The position numbers were made by a program, and so were the translations under genes. A stretch of 64,000 nucleotides of DNA, taken from Meloidogyne chitwoodi. Lineage: Eukaryota; Nematoda; Chromadorea; Rhabditida; Meloidogynidae. The first letter of the stretch is position 1. The number at the start of each line of letters is the position of its first letter. Location of the stretch: contig JACZZP010000008.1 in NCBI GenBank assembly GCA_015183035.1, positions 1,922,001 to 1,986,000 on the forward strand, in the 5' to 3' direction. A model generated the notes under the pieces. That model was not told the origin of the DNA and ran no database searches. It was given only the letters and a program-made list of their open reading frames with translations. Shown here in pieces: positions 21,511 to 37,028 of this stretch.

Positions 21511-23539
21511 CTAAAAATAAAGTGTCTATAAAATACATATTTTAAATAAAAAATATCTAAAAAAACTAATAAATTTAGTAAAAATTTAAAATTGTTTTTT
21601 TCCCGTCAATTCCAATAATTCAGCCACGTCCAATGCATTAGAATTCCCATTTGGGAGGAAAAAAATCATTTACAACAGCAAAAAGTGAATATAATTTTGG
21701 AGGTAAAATTAAAGTTAAAAAAAATAATAATATTTTTAGATGAATAAATTGTATATATTTTTTTAGATAATTAAATAAAATAAAAATAATAAAAATAATT
21801 TTTTGAAGAACAGAAATTAATTAAAATATTATTTAATATAAAATTATGAGGTTATAAACTTAATTTTTGAAAAGTAAAAAATCATAAAATATAAATTATT
21901 TGATAATATTATTTTTAGAAATAGCTTTAAAAATAAATAAAAATAAAATAATAATTATAACATTTTTCTTCTTTTTTTCTTTATCTTTTCATTATTTTAC
22001 TACCACAATTTTTATTTATTTTCCAATTTATTTTTACTAGCTAATTTATTAAACACTATTTTGGCCAAAAAACCTGTTGTTTTTATTTATTTTTAATTTT
22101 ATTTTATTTTAATAAAAATAGTAATAATAAATTAAAATATTTGTTTAATAAAAATAAAATCAATTTTGGCCATTTATTTTTTTAATGCGTGCGTGAGTGG
22201 ATTGTAAAGAAAAAAATAAAAAATAAATAAAAAAGACAAGCTTTACCAACACAAAATCCATTTATTTATTTATTTATTTATTTGTCTATTTTCCTTTTTT
22301 TCTTAAAATTTTTCAAAGAAAAAATGTGATTGAACATAATTTTTCAACAAGCTTTTTTATTAATTTGGAAGGATAAAAGTGAAAATAAATAAAAAAAATG
22401 TTAGAAATAAATTTATTTTCTTTTTTAATATTTTTGAAAAGAAAAAAATATTTTAAATTTTTTATTTAAATTTATTTTAATTTAATATTAAACACTAAAT
22501 AAAATTTTGCTTGTATTTAAAGCAACTATAAAAGCAAATATAAAAAAAAAGTTTATCTAAAACATGTTTATTATTTATAATTAAAACAGACATGTTTGTC
22601 TGTTTATTTAAAACAAATTTTTTTGTTTTAATTTTGTTAAAACATAAGTTTTTAAGCTTATTTAAAACAAGTTTAATTACAAATTCAAGTTTATCTATAA
22701 AACAACTAAACTAATTAAAAACAACTAATTTGTAAGTTTATTTTGAAACAACTAAATTAATTAAATAAAAACTTTTAACCTTTAATAAAATAAATAATAT
22801 TTTTAATATATTTATTAATTGTTTAATAAAAACATGAAAAATAATATAAAATGTATTTTATTAAAAAAGGAAAAAATAAAAAATTATATATTTTTATTAT
22901 TAAAAAGACTGACCATTGGCCAATAAAAATAGAAAATATTTTTATTTATTTAGTTATTTATTCAACCGAAGGTAAAAATAAAAGAAAAAAGTGGTTAAGA
23001 CGCAATAGAAAATATAATAATAATAATAAATATTTTAAAATTAAAAAATAAATAATATAATTTTATCAGTGAAATTAGAAAATATTTATTAGGAAGAGTA
23101 AAATGTATTTAATTAAAATATTAAATTTATAAAATTAATTTAATTAATTTTTGATTATTAAAAATAATAATTTTATTTTAAAAAAGTTTAAAAAAAATTT
23201 AATTTTTTAAAAAATCCAGCTGAGTTATTTCGATATTAACCTCAAATTAAAATAAATTTTTACAAAGAAAAAATAATTATTATATACAATTAAAATTATT
23301 GAAAAAAATCCAACAACAATTGATCGGCTTATGGACGAAAAATAAAAATAAAAAAAATAAAAAAGATCAAGGAAAATAAAAAGTATATAAATAAATAAAT
23401 ATATTATTTAGTTTAAGCCGAAGGGTAAAAAGAAATTAGAAAAAGAAAAAAATTAAAAATGTGTAAAAGAAATAAAAAAGAAATGACAACTACTACTCCC
23501 TTTGGGTGGCTAGTATTACACTACTACTATAGAGTATTT

Positions 23540-23765
23540 AATAATTCTGATTTTTTAATTATATTTTTATTAATTCCGGAAAATTCTGATTTTTTAATTA
23601 TAATTCTGATTTTTAAAAATCAGAATTCTGAAAATCTAAATTCTGAATTCCAGAAAACCAGAATGTTTGTAAAATAAAAAATCAGAAAAACCAGAATTCT
23701 GATTTTAATACGACTTTAAAACCAGAATTTTTGCAACATAATAAATCAGAATTCTGATTTTCTGC
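23540..23765. repeat. Inverted and direct attctgattttt repeats
   Basis: Many copies of aattctgattttt and its reverse complement aaaaatcagaatt, plus ccagaattctg palindromes and one TTCCGGAAAATTCTGAT junction. No coding sense is likely, although an open frame crosses it. Confidence 0.7.
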
Positions 23766-24167
23766 ATTATTTATTTTTCTTCTTTAGACTCTAAGAGAGT
23801 AAAAAAGTAATAATTTTATAATAATAGCTGGACAATTGTGTTGCGTTGGGAATTTTATATTTAAGAAAGAAAGAAAAAATACTTTTCTCATTTTAATTTT
23901 TTTTAAATTTTTTTATGTCTTGTAAAAAGTAAAAAAAATAATAAATAAAATATATTTGTAAAAGTAATTATTTTTTAGAAAGGCGATTTAAAAAATAAAT
24001 TTAGGACAAAAAACAATTGTTTTGATTTTTAAAAATAAAAGAAAATAATATTATTAAAAATTTATATATATTTTTAAAAATTAAAAAATTATTTTACAAA
24101 ATTTAAAAAATTAAACAAAATGGCAAGGAAAATTATATAATAAATTTAATTTAAAAAATATATACTT

Positions 24168-26580
24168 TTAATTTTTTGTTGGAATAAATCCAAACCGTTT
24201 AAATGCTTCTTCTTCAAGCATTTCTCTGTCATTTGGATGTGCTATTTGTATTAAATTATAAGCACGTTGACTTATTGTTTTTGACCAAAGATTGGCTATT
24301 CCATATTCTGTTACTACATAATTACACTTTTAAAATTTAAAATAAATAAATAAATTATTTTTAAAAAATACATGAGCTTTTGTTGTTACAACACCCGATC
24401 CCTGAAAAATAAAAAATAAAATAAAAATTAAATTTAATAAATAAAAAAACCTCTTTTACATGAGGAACAATTTTAGGTTCTCCTTTACTAGTTCTAGAAG
24501 GTAAAGCAATTATTGCTTTACCTAAACCATCTAAAGCTGCTGATGCTCCAAAAATAAAATCTACTTGACCACCAAAACCTTTTTTTAAAAATAAAATAAA
24601 ATTAATCTAATAATTAAAAAATAAAATAAAAAATAATATAAGAAAACCTGAATAAAATCTTTTTCCAATCGTATCAGAAACTACTTGACCAGTCAAATCA
24701 ACTTCTATTGCAGAATTTATAGCCACCATTCTACTTTGTTGAATAATTGTATTTATTGAATTTGTATATCCAGCACTTCCAAATACTTAAAAAAAATTTT
24801 ATTTTAATTTATTTAAATTAGAAAAATTAAAAAAATTAAAAAAATCATTAAACAACCAAAAAACACCAAAAGGTATCGAACCCAAGCAATAAGAAAAGAA
24901 GAACACAGAATCAAACCACTACACCACAACACAACCTAACAAAGTTTGTTTAAAAATAAATACAAAATAAAGGATTTCCGTCCAAATATTGATAAAATTG
25001 TTTCGATCCCATAGCAAAGGAAGTAACAATTCTGCCCGGATAAATTGATTTTTGGCTATTATTAATAACACCCAAATTAATTAATTCAATAATTCCATCA
25101 CTTATCATCTCTGTATGTATACCCAAATTTTGATGATTTTTTAATTGATTTAATAAATTATTTGGTATTGAACCTATTCCTATAAATTAAATTAATTAAT
25201 TAATTTTAAATAATTATAATTTTAAAAATAATTTTAAATAATTAAATATAAATTAACCTCTTACCCATTTGTAAAGTAGCCCCATTATCAATTAAATTTT
25301 CAGCTATCCATTTACCAATTAATTTTTCTTGTTCGTTTGATTCAATTATTGGTAATTCAAAAATTGGTGTAATATTATTATTATTTTTAATAATTAAATC
25401 TATTTGTGATAAATGAATTTCAGAATCACCAAAAGTTTTGGGTTGAGAATTATTTATTGTAGCTATTATTTTTTTAGCATTTCTAGCTGCTGGGCTAATT
25501 AATTAATTTTAAAATAATTAAAAAAAAAATAATATTTATTTCAGAATTCCCAAAAAATTAAATAAATTAAATTAAATAAATTAAAAAAATAAAATTAAAA
25601 AAAAACCTAGATAAATCAACATTAACACCCAAAGAGCAAAAACCATGTTTATCTGGAGGTGATAAATTCAATAAAGCAGTATCTACAGGAATTGCTTTTT
25701 CATCAAAAATACGAGCAGAATCAGAAAGAAAAAGAGGAATATAATCAGCAAAACCTTTTTTTTAAATAAAAATTAATTAAACATTAATTTGAAAAATAAA
25801 TTAATTAATTTAAAAAACCTTTATTTACTAGTGGACGAATATTATTACAAATAAAAATTGTTCTACTTCTTATTTTTCCATAAAATTCTTCTTTAAGCCA
25901 AGGTAACTAAATTATTTAATTTATTAATTTTTATTTTATTTATTTAATTTTATTTAATTAATTTAATTAATTTAATTAACTTCTCCACAGGTCAGTGCAT
26001 GTATAACTTTAATATTAGTTAAATTATTTTTGAGTACATGCCTTCCCAAAGCTTTACATAAATCTATTGGCATAGAACAAGCATGATGAAGATAAATATT
26101 TTCTCCTAAAAAAATTAAATTTTTTTTTTTAATCAAAAAATAATAATTTTGACACAAATTATTAAATAATTATAACCAAAACTCTAAAACACTATAGAGA
26201 GGATTTAAGAAAGATTAAAAGAGGAATAACAAAAGTTGCTTCAATGGCTAAGTTGGTAGAGCACCCGACTATAGGTGATCTATCACTAGAAAAGGTTGTG
26301 GGTTCGAAGCCGCCTGGTGGCAATACATTTATTTTTCACTTATTTATCTTACACTATTTATAAAAAAATATTTTTTTATAAATCTATATTAGGACACACT
26401 TTTAATTAAATAAAAACCTGATTTAATTTCATTAATAGCTTCATCTAATCCACACTCTTTAGGTCTTTTTCCTTCAATTGGAGTAGTTAATGTTCGTAAA
26501 GGTTTATCAAAGTGTCTTAATCCTGATAAGTAACGGCAATGTTTTAGAATATTTTTTTGTAGTAAAAGAGTAGTTGTCAT
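24168..26580 (-). CDS. Acetyl-CoA hydrolase / CoA-transferase family protein
   Basis: The minus-strand start at 26580 gives a probable mitochondrial leader (MTTTLLLQKNILKHCRYLSG). It is followed by ENIYLHHACSMPIDLCKALG and VIHALTCGE near 26000. The catalytic-glutamate region AINSAIEVDLTGQVVSDTIG lies at about 24665-24735. FGGQVDFIFGAS and ALPSRTSKGEPKIVPHVKE lie at about 24455-24580. The C-terminus is VVTEYGIANLWSKTISQRAY ending GFIPTKN, stop at 24168. Family knowledge: such enzymes move CoA between acetyl-CoA and carboxylates (acetate or succinate) in mitochondria; C. elegans has one as an acetyl-CoA hydrolase. Its introns contain two tRNA-like elements (24862 and 26236). Hydrolase versus transferase activity cannot be decided from sequence alone. 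Confidence 0.9.
24862..24945 (-). repeat. tRNA-like element
   Basis: On the minus strand an A box (TGGTGTAGTGG, 24916-24926) and a B box (GGGTTCGATACC, 24872-24883) are spaced as in a tRNA. The acceptor arms do not pair. It lies in an intron of the acetyl-CoA hydrolase gene. Confidence 0.6.
26236..26323 (+). repeat. tRNA-like element (degenerate tRNA gene)
   Basis: The A box TGGCTAAGTTGGTAGAGC (26245-26262) and B box GGTTCGAAGCC (26301-26311) are excellent pol III promoter matches. TTGC at the 5' end can pair with GCAA at the 3' end. However, the anticodon arm and T stem pair poorly and the middle is over-long, so this is more likely a tRNA-derived relic than a working tRNA. It lies in the first intron of the acetyl-CoA hydrolase gene. 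Confidence 0.6.
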
Positions 26581-27414
26581 TTAATTCCTAAAAAATAAAA
26601 AATTAAATTTAAATTTAAAAAATTAACAAACTTCTCCAAAAAATTAAATAATCTTTTATAAGCAAAATATTTAAATAATATTTATTTTTCTAAAAAAAAT
26701 TAAATAAAAATCAAATAAAAAATATATATATATTACACACAAAAAGCACAAAAAAAAATATTTATTAAAAAAAAGATATATTTAAATGCACAACACAAAT
26801 TTAAAGAAAAAAAAACCAATAGGTAAGTTAAAGCAAAAGAGGAGTATCAATAAATAGTATTATTTTATTATAATTTGAATACATATAATAATATTGTTGT
26901 GGGATTTTATAATTATATTGATGAGATATATTTTTTACTTTATTAATTATGTCATTTAATATATTTAACTTATTAAAAATAAATTAATTTAATTAATACA
27001 CACAAATATTTCTTTCTCTTCCCTTCACAAATTAATTTATTTTTTATTTTTCTCGTTTGTCTTTCTCTCTCTATTTTATCATTTTTTAAATTAATTTATT
27101 TTGTTATGAATACACTTTTAACGATAAAAATCGATTAAAATATAAAAAGGTTATTTAAAATAATTTTTAATATTTTAATAAAATAAATTACTTCACAAAA
27201 AAACAATAATTCTCTAAAGTACCAGAAATTTAAAAAAATCAAAGATAAAAAAATATTTTCTAAAAAAGGTTGTTATATATTAAATAACATAATTACCATA
27301 ATTTAATTAAAAAAGAAAAGAAAAAATAAGTACCTATACATATTATTTATTTGAGATTATAGTAGCAGTATTCTTCTTTAAAAAACTCTCATTAATACAC
27401 TTTTTTAAATTAAA
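26581..27414. other. Intergenic, no feature seen
   Basis: AT-rich sequence between the acetyl-CoA hydrolase start and the 3' end of the RhoGAP gene. It should contain the promoter of the former. No motif was assigned. Confidence 0.5.
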
Positions 27415-29564
27415 TCATTTTGTAGAAGAAGCAGTCGGAGACAAAAATTGAACAGATGCTGGCTAATTTTTTATTTTTAAAAATAAAAACAAAAAATTAA
27501 GCAAAAACAAAATATATTTTACTATATAAAAGACAAAAACACCAAACAAACAATTAAATTAATTAAATTTTAAATTAAAAAAAAAACCTGTTTATATTGA
27601 ATATTCAATTCAGGTGAGCAAAAATGTATAGGAAGACGATTTTGATTAACTTTTGGAGTTGATGGAGCCTTATCACGAGGAACAAATGATCCATTCTTTC
27701 CAAAAGGAAGTCCTCCAAAGAATGCACGAGTTCTTAAAAAATAAAATTAACTCTCCCATCTTTTTATATAAATTCAAAAAAATCTTTAACAAAAAATAAA
27801 CCTTTGAAAAGGAGTCTCAGATGTACTTCTAGGCCAAATTTTACGACTTATGGGACTATCTTTATTTCCTCTAATAATTCCACGACTTTGTCTTTCATTA
27901 TTATTATTTATTTGTGTTGTAGTAGTAGGTTTTTGTTCAATTTTATTATTATTACTTTTTTGTTGTTGTACTAATAATTGTTGTTGTTGTTTTAAAAAAG
28001 AAGAGCAATCAGAACTTTTACGATGAAGAAATCCACGATTAACTGGGGGAGCGATTCGAGGAATACCTTTAAATTTTTTTTAATTAAAATGATTTTAAAA
28101 AATAAAATACAAAAAAACATTTTTTAAATTTTTATAAAAATTTAAAAAATTATTCAAAGAATCTTAAAAACAACAATTAACAAACAATATCTAACTGAGG
28201 GTGTCGAACACAGGCAATAAATAAAAGAAAGCCCATACTCAAACCACTACACTACAAACACACACATATTAAAAATTAAAATAAACCTTATAAAACTTAC
28301 ACAAATAATTAGAATATTGAATAAGCAAAGAAACAACAGATGCTTGCAATCCTTTTCTACGTTTTACAAAGTCAATCTCTCTAAGACTTTCCTTAATTTA
28401 ATTAATTATTATTAAATTAATTAATTAAAAAAAAAACCTGAGAACCAGTAAATTTCTTTTTTCGACAATTAGCAATATTAGATAATGGACGATTACTTCG
28501 AGAAGAAGAAGAATCTCCATTATTTACACTAGAATTACTACTACTAAGACAACAAGAACTTCCAGTACCCCAAATTGAAGCAGATGAACGAATTTCGATT
28601 GGATCACTAAATATTGCTGGGGCAAAGACTATACCCAAATTAGCAATTGTCATTTGATTTGTAGAGGAAAGATTAGAGACCTTTAAATAATTTAAATTTA
28701 ATATTAAAAATTATACTAGTCAAATTTAATTAAAAATAATTTCGTTTAAAATATTAAATTAAAAAAAACCTTTTTAAGTTGTCGCATTAAATAGCAAAGA
28801 GTTGCTTGATTAGTAAGTGGAAGGAGATCTATCAACATAAGAACCTTTAAAATAGAAAAAATAAATTTAAAAGTGTTCTTTAATTTGTTAAACATTTTTA
28901 AAAATAAAAAAATTGAAAAAAACCGATTCTGCCTGAACTCTTTCATTTGTTAAAGTGCTAACATTACTCATAATATTTGATTGATGGTCACCAAGAATAG
29001 GCTTTTTCAATGAACTAAAGAATCTTTTAATTAAAGTACAAACATCATGTACTGTATAAATGTCTGGAATACGTGAAAGACCACAAAATATTTGCTTTTA
29101 AAATAAATAAATATTTAAATTAAAAATTTAAAAGAAAAACCCAGGGATTTCTCATTCTAGAAGCACTTCCTTCTTTACGAAATATTCCTTCAATATCAAA
29201 TGCATTTTTATTTTCAAGCCAAGTAAAAGCCTCAACCAAAAATCTAAAAAAAAAATAAATTAAATAGGCCGACAATTCAAAAATAAAATTTCTTTTTTAG
29301 GAGAAATCAGATTCCTTCAATAAAAAAAGAAGAAAGTCCAAATAAATAAACAAATAATTAAAAAATTAAATAAATCTCTTACAATGGAACACCATACAAA
29401 GTTACTTTTCTTGCTCTTCTTTTACTACTAGTTCCACTACTTGAATTTGTCTCAAGTTCAATATCATATGAAAGAACATTTTCCAAAGAAATATTTAAAG
29501 GACCAAGATCATGAGTTTTTGTATTTGGTCTTTTTTTCATTGAAACAATTTCTTCTGTTGACAT
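27415..29564 (-). CDS. Rho GTPase-activating protein, ARHGAP11-like
   Basis: The chosen start, MSTEEIVSMKKRP at 29564, follows a splice acceptor 20-25 bp upstream. The RhoGAP domain begins YGVPL|FLVEAFTWLENKN with the arginine finger in IEGIFRKEGSASR (about 29160-29245). It continues through IPDIYTVHDVCTLIKRFFSS (29000-29080), VLMLIDLLPLTNQATLCYLM and MTIANLGIVFAPAIFSDP (28600-28650). The tail is Ser/Gln/Asn-rich with basic stretches and ends SPTASSTK. Family knowledge: RhoGAPs switch off Rho-family GTPases. The short N-terminus before the GAP domain and the VYGVP-like entry resemble ARHGAP11, but orthology is inferred by eye. An intron holds a tRNA-like element at 28190. A 5' UTR intron or SL site is likely near 29590. 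Confidence 0.85.
28190..28260 (-). repeat. tRNA-like element
   Basis: Minus-strand A box TAGTGTAGTGG (28244-28254) and B box GTGTTCGACACC (28200-28211), with a poorly pairing remainder. It lies inside a RhoGAP intron. Confidence 0.5.
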
Positions 29565-30047
29565 TTTTGAAGAAGAGATTATTTTATCTAAAATTATTAA
29601 TTTAATTTTAAAAATTAAAAAATAAACCTGTAGCAATTTATAAACCCTTTTAATTTTCTAAAATTAAAATTAAAAAAAATAAATTCAAAAAATATAATTA
29701 AATGTATAAATACAATTTTTAAAAAAATTAATAATTTTTTAAGCTCCAATTTATTCAAATAAAAAATATACAAGCCATAAAACAATTATATCCTCATTAG
29801 AAAAAAATATATATAATTAAAAGAAAAATGCTTTTTTATTTTTGCTGATTTTTACTTTCTTGTTACATAAATCAAAATTTAAAATAAAATTTAAAAAATA
29901 TAATAATATGAAAAATTTGAAGTTTTTTTAAAGAAAGAAACAAAATTAAAAGAAAAAAAAGAAAATAAATTCTTAGGTAAAATAATATTTTACTTTTTTA
30001 AGAACCAAAAATTCTCTTTAATTTGTGTGTATTTATTATTAAAATAA
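29565..30047. other. Intergenic, no feature seen
   Basis: AT-rich sequence between the poly(A) polymerase stop and the RhoGAP start. A short possible 5' UTR exon of the RhoGAP gene (gggtttataaattgctacag, minus strand) lies near 29630-29650. Confidence 0.45.
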
Positions 30048-33259
<3,212 letters not shown>

Positions 33260-33540
33260 CTTTAATATATTTAATTTGTAAAGAAAATAACTTTTGTATT
33301 TTTAATGAGCAAATATAATGTGTATATACCAAAAGCTAGAAGGTTTAACTAATAAAAAATCTAAAAAAAAGAATATAAACTCAAAACCTAAAAAAGAATC
33401 AAAAAATGAAAGTAAAAAACAAACAACACAAGCAACAAATTAAACTCTCAGAGAACGGCGGCGAATTAAAAGGGTTAACCCACTTAGTCGTGAAACCACT
33501 TACAATTAGTCGCAAATCAACAACAGGCAATACATAAATA
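33260..33540. other. Intergenic, no feature seen
   Basis: Lies between the poly(A) polymerase start and the outer end of the left PDZ arm. A slightly GC-richer patch near 33455-33525 is not recognised. Confidence 0.4.
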
Positions 33541-35426
33541 AATATACTAAATGAATCTAATTTCTAAATTAAAAATATTCAAAGACTCAAACTTATTTAA
33601 ATTAATTTACAAAGTTTAATACATTTATTACAATTTATTTTTACAAACATCAATAATTATTTACAAAAAAGAATATTAATACATATCACAGGTGAAATTA
33701 AGGGATACAATGACAATACTGGGAAATATATAATACATTTATGAGTTTGGGGATATATTACAAATCCTAACAAATACAGCTGAAATGTCTGGCTAATTAT
33801 TCTTGACATCAGCATCATCCATCACGCTCTTCTCTATTGCTGCTGGCGGATTGGGCTGTTAGGCACTCCAGCGGTGACTCGACGCAGTTGACGGCCAACA
33901 TTATCACTCTGGATCGTGACGATATCGTTGTTTCCGGTGAACGTGATGCGCCGGTTGGGAGGTTGAGGCGGTGTTGGACCTTCCCGAAGAACGGCAGTCG
34001 GCTGGAACTGCGACAGGCCTGCCATGCTCATTATCTGGATTAAAAATAATGAAAAAAATTAGTAAAGAAATTAATTAAGAAGAAAAGAAACCTGTTGCCT
34101 CATGACTTGCTGCACATCAACATTCAGCCTAACCGATGGAGGGTCATGAGCGTCTTCCTGCGACAGGGCAATCCTCGCTGCAGCAATCGCCTGACGAGAA
34201 GTTGGGCGACCAATGACGACATCGACACGAGCGTTCTGAAAAAAAAAAAAGAAATTGGTAAAAAAGATGGATTAAAGTTAAGTCTCTCACCTCTTTCATG
34301 CTCTTTATCAGCAACGCTTGCGCCACGTCAGCTTGTGTTACTCGTACCCCGCTCACGTAGACGATGTGGTCGAAGATCTTGAGATGTGGAGAGCACATTG
34401 AGTCGGCCTTAACATCAGAGACGAACACGCGATTGTCCCTCGTCTTGATTGAGAGGCCAAGTCGAATTCCGGAGACGCGATCGATGGTCATCAACTGTGG
34501 GGAAAATAAATAAATAAATTTTGTTTGTTATTTTATTCAAATCTACCGAATAGTGGTAGCCATTTCGCCGAGCAATGGCATTCTTGATTTCGGCAGGAAG
34601 GTTGTCACTAGGGTCTGTTCGGACTTCTGGCGGCAGCTCCTCGTTTGTCCTCGGTCGTCGAATCTCGATGTTTGCCGTTGGATGCGCAATTCCTATGACC
34701 TGGTAGAAGTACTTCAAGTTGCTGATCTTCCTGCCGTTGACTGACAGGATCGTGTCGCCAGCCTTCAATTGTCCAAACGCAGGAGATCCCTCTTGAACAT
34801 CGGTAATGACGAGTCTGAACGATAAAAATAATTAGATAAATTTCTTTTTATTAAAAAAATATAAATAAATTACATACCCGTCGTTTGGTCTAGCGCCCAG
34901 TGGCTCGAACTCCTCCAGCGGTATTTGAACTGTTATCGTTGGCGTTGACGCAGTGGCAGTGGACATCGTGCAATGATCCTTGTGAGAGATTGGCCTTGAG
35001 TAGAAGCAGGAGAAGAATCCTTGTGAATTGTGGAGTCGGTTGTTTGAATTGTGGGCTTTCAGCTTGGTTTTTATACCAAATTTATTTTGTATTTATTTTT
35101 TATATAAAAACCGTCAAAATATAATTAGATAATTCAATTTTCTTCATCAAATCAGCACAAGCATCCGTAACCTCGTTGTTGTCCTGCTTCTACACGCGCA
35201 GATTAATTAATGCGTAGCCGCTTGAGAAATGTTTTCCTATTGTTAAAAGCGTAGTCTCCTCATTCATTAGAGCCCATCGTTTACTCGCATGATTTCTTTG
35301 TTTCGCGCCAAAAAGACCAGATTTGAGTTTAACACTATTTTCTTTCTTTTTTACTCTCCTCATTACAAGCAGTTTGAGCACTAACTACCAAAATAAATTG
35401 CTGGGTGATTTTGAGTCGATTGAGGG
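33541..35426. repeat. Left arm of a 1.9-kb inverted duplication
   Basis: Reverse complement of 47151-49036 about a centre at 41288.5. For both the ATG and the stop of the PDZ gene the paired coordinates add to 82577, so there is no net indel across the coding region. Differences seen: a C/A change at 35166 versus 47411, and small indels near the inner edge (35392). Confidence 0.95.
33834..34966 (-). CDS. Two-PDZ-domain protein, copy A
   Basis: Five exons. It starts [23 protein letters not shown] 1 contains [20 protein letters not shown] followed by [15 protein letters not shown] 2 contains [32 protein letters not shown] and the RVDVVIGRP strand. A proline- and arginine-containing tail ends [11 protein letters not shown]. 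The exons are far richer in G+C than surrounding genes and use many C/G-ending codons. Family knowledge: PDZ domains bind C-terminal peptides. Small two-PDZ nematode proteins such as the sperm SMZ proteins have this layout, but I infer that link from layout only. It is an identical-looking twin of the gene at 47611-48743, and the two are transcribed away from each other. Confidence 0.9.
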
Positions 35427-36011
35427 AAAAATGAAGTATTTAAAGGGAAAATACTTTTGTTGTCAAATTTTTTTAATTTTGTCAAATTATAGCCCTATAA
35501 TTGTTGTATAATTCTATTAATTTTGAGTTTCAAAAAGTTTAATTTTGAGGAGTTTTGAATTTTTTTCTTATTCTTTTAATTTTAAATATATGTACAATTT
35601 TTTTGTTGCAAATTTATCCATCTACTAATTTAAGAGGATCAAACTAAATCACTTAACCACCTTTGTTGTACAATTGTATCACTGTACAATTGTCCTAGCC
35701 TCAACTATTATGGAAAATTCAATTTTTCAAAGCAGAGAACTTTTTTAATTATTTAATTGACTTTTTATTTTTTTATCTTCTTTGTTTTCTTCATAGACAG
35801 ATAATAATTTTTATTTAAATTAATGAGTAAACATAACGCCAAAGATTTTTTTATTTATTGATTAATAAATGAGAGAGTGTGGGAAAGACGTTAGAGATGA
35901 ATGTTTTGTTTATTTTTTTTCTTTTTTATGTTTGTTTTTGTTTGTTTTTCTTATTTATTTCGTTTTATTTTTAATATTTTAAGATATTTTTCTTACAATT
36001 TAACACATTTG
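35427..36011. other. Unique spacer upstream of the CDK inhibitor gene
   Basis: AT-rich. It must contain the promoter of the gene starting at 36012. No motif is assigned. Confidence 0.4.
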
Positions 36012-37028
36012 ATGGATGGATCAGCTAAACGCAGTTCTCGACGTTCTTTGTTTGGGTCAGGACGTGCTCCGGAGACAGATCAATGGCTACGAGGTTATTT
36101 AACATTTATGTTTATTGTTTATCTTTAGGGGATTGAGTTTGGACTTTATCTTAGGATTTAAGTTAATTTCGATTAAAAAATTTACTATAAATTTGACGTA
36201 TTTTTTAGTTATATTTTGTTATAAAAAATCCTGGGCCTACTTTTAATTTAATTCATTAGATCGAACTTTGCCTAAAGCTAATAAATACGCTCAAAATTAG
36301 GAATTTTTTGTTCATTGTCCAAAGCTATCTTTACTCAATGCTTTTCAATAATTTTGTTAAATTCTTTTACTTTCAGATTTGGAAAACAAAAATATGGAAG
36401 AAAAAGTGAAAAAATGGAATTTTGATTTTCGAGAAGGAAAACCACTTGCTGATGACTCTAGTCATATATATGAAGCTGTAGATGCTGAAAAGGTTTTTTA
36501 TTTTTGAATATTATGTTTAAAATCCTTCTAGGTTCCTTCTTTTTACCACTCAAAAACAGTTAGCTCTTCAGGGGTGTCACGTTCATTGTTTATTAAACCG
36601 ACAAAGAAAGCTAAAGAAGATACTGAAAAGGATGTTGAAACAACGTTGAAGGATTCTATTCCATCCACTAGCGAAGTGATTGAAAAACATGAGGTTTTCT
36701 TTAATAATTTGGAAAGCAATCTCTCCATTAAATGCCCCCTTTTTGATAAAAGCATTTCTTGGTTAATTAACAATTATTAGAATATAAGAGAATATTCTAT
36801 CAGTTTAATTTTTTTACATTTTTTATTTTTAAGCCATCACTTTTAACAACTAATTTGCCTTCTTCATCTTCAACCTCAATACATTCCAGTCCACAAAAAC
36901 GTTTACGCAAGGCTCGGCGCAGTGAAATAACTCCACAAAAGAGGAAAAAAGTTTGTGGAAATGTGACTGGTGGGAAAAGAGCCAAGGGAGGAATGAAATT
37001 GGAGAAGGAAACTGGTAGTGGAGGTTAA
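36012..37028 (+). CDS. cki-1: CIP/KIP-family cyclin-dependent kinase inhibitor
   Basis: Four exons (36012-36093, 36377-36492, 36532-36693, 36834-37028). The N-terminus carries a cyclin-binding RxLF motif, KRSSRRSLFGSG. It is followed by the CDI domain: DLENKNMEEKVKKWNFDF, EGKPLADD and the 3-10 helix region PSFYHS, aligned with p27's WNFDF...KPLEG...PEFYY. The C-terminal half has bipartite nuclear signals (PQKRLRKARR, TPQKRKK). Family knowledge: these proteins bind cyclin-CDK complexes and block G1/S progression. The final codons GSGG-stop coincide with a possible donor (GGAG|gttaaa at 37024), which would join in phase to the exon at 44098. It lies between the two PDZ arms. Confidence 0.88.

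Larger units (their letters stand above)
19760..24167. other. 4.4-kb gene-poor region with minisatellites
   Basis: No spliceable coding exon is seen on either strand. It holds the 36-bp array at 20003, the 15/16-bp array at 20998 and a cluster of attctgattttt repeats at 23540. The remainder is AT-rich simple sequence. Confidence 0.6.

Noticed and set aside
34095..34744. Long frames antisense to the PDZ genes
   Set aside because: They are shadows of the GC-richer PDZ exons; the same ones appear in the mirrored copy, and PDZ homology fixes the coding strand.
36543..36773. Minus-strand frame of 76 codons opposite the CDK inhibitor exon 3
   Set aside because: Antisense shadow; the plus strand has the CDI-domain homology and splice sites.
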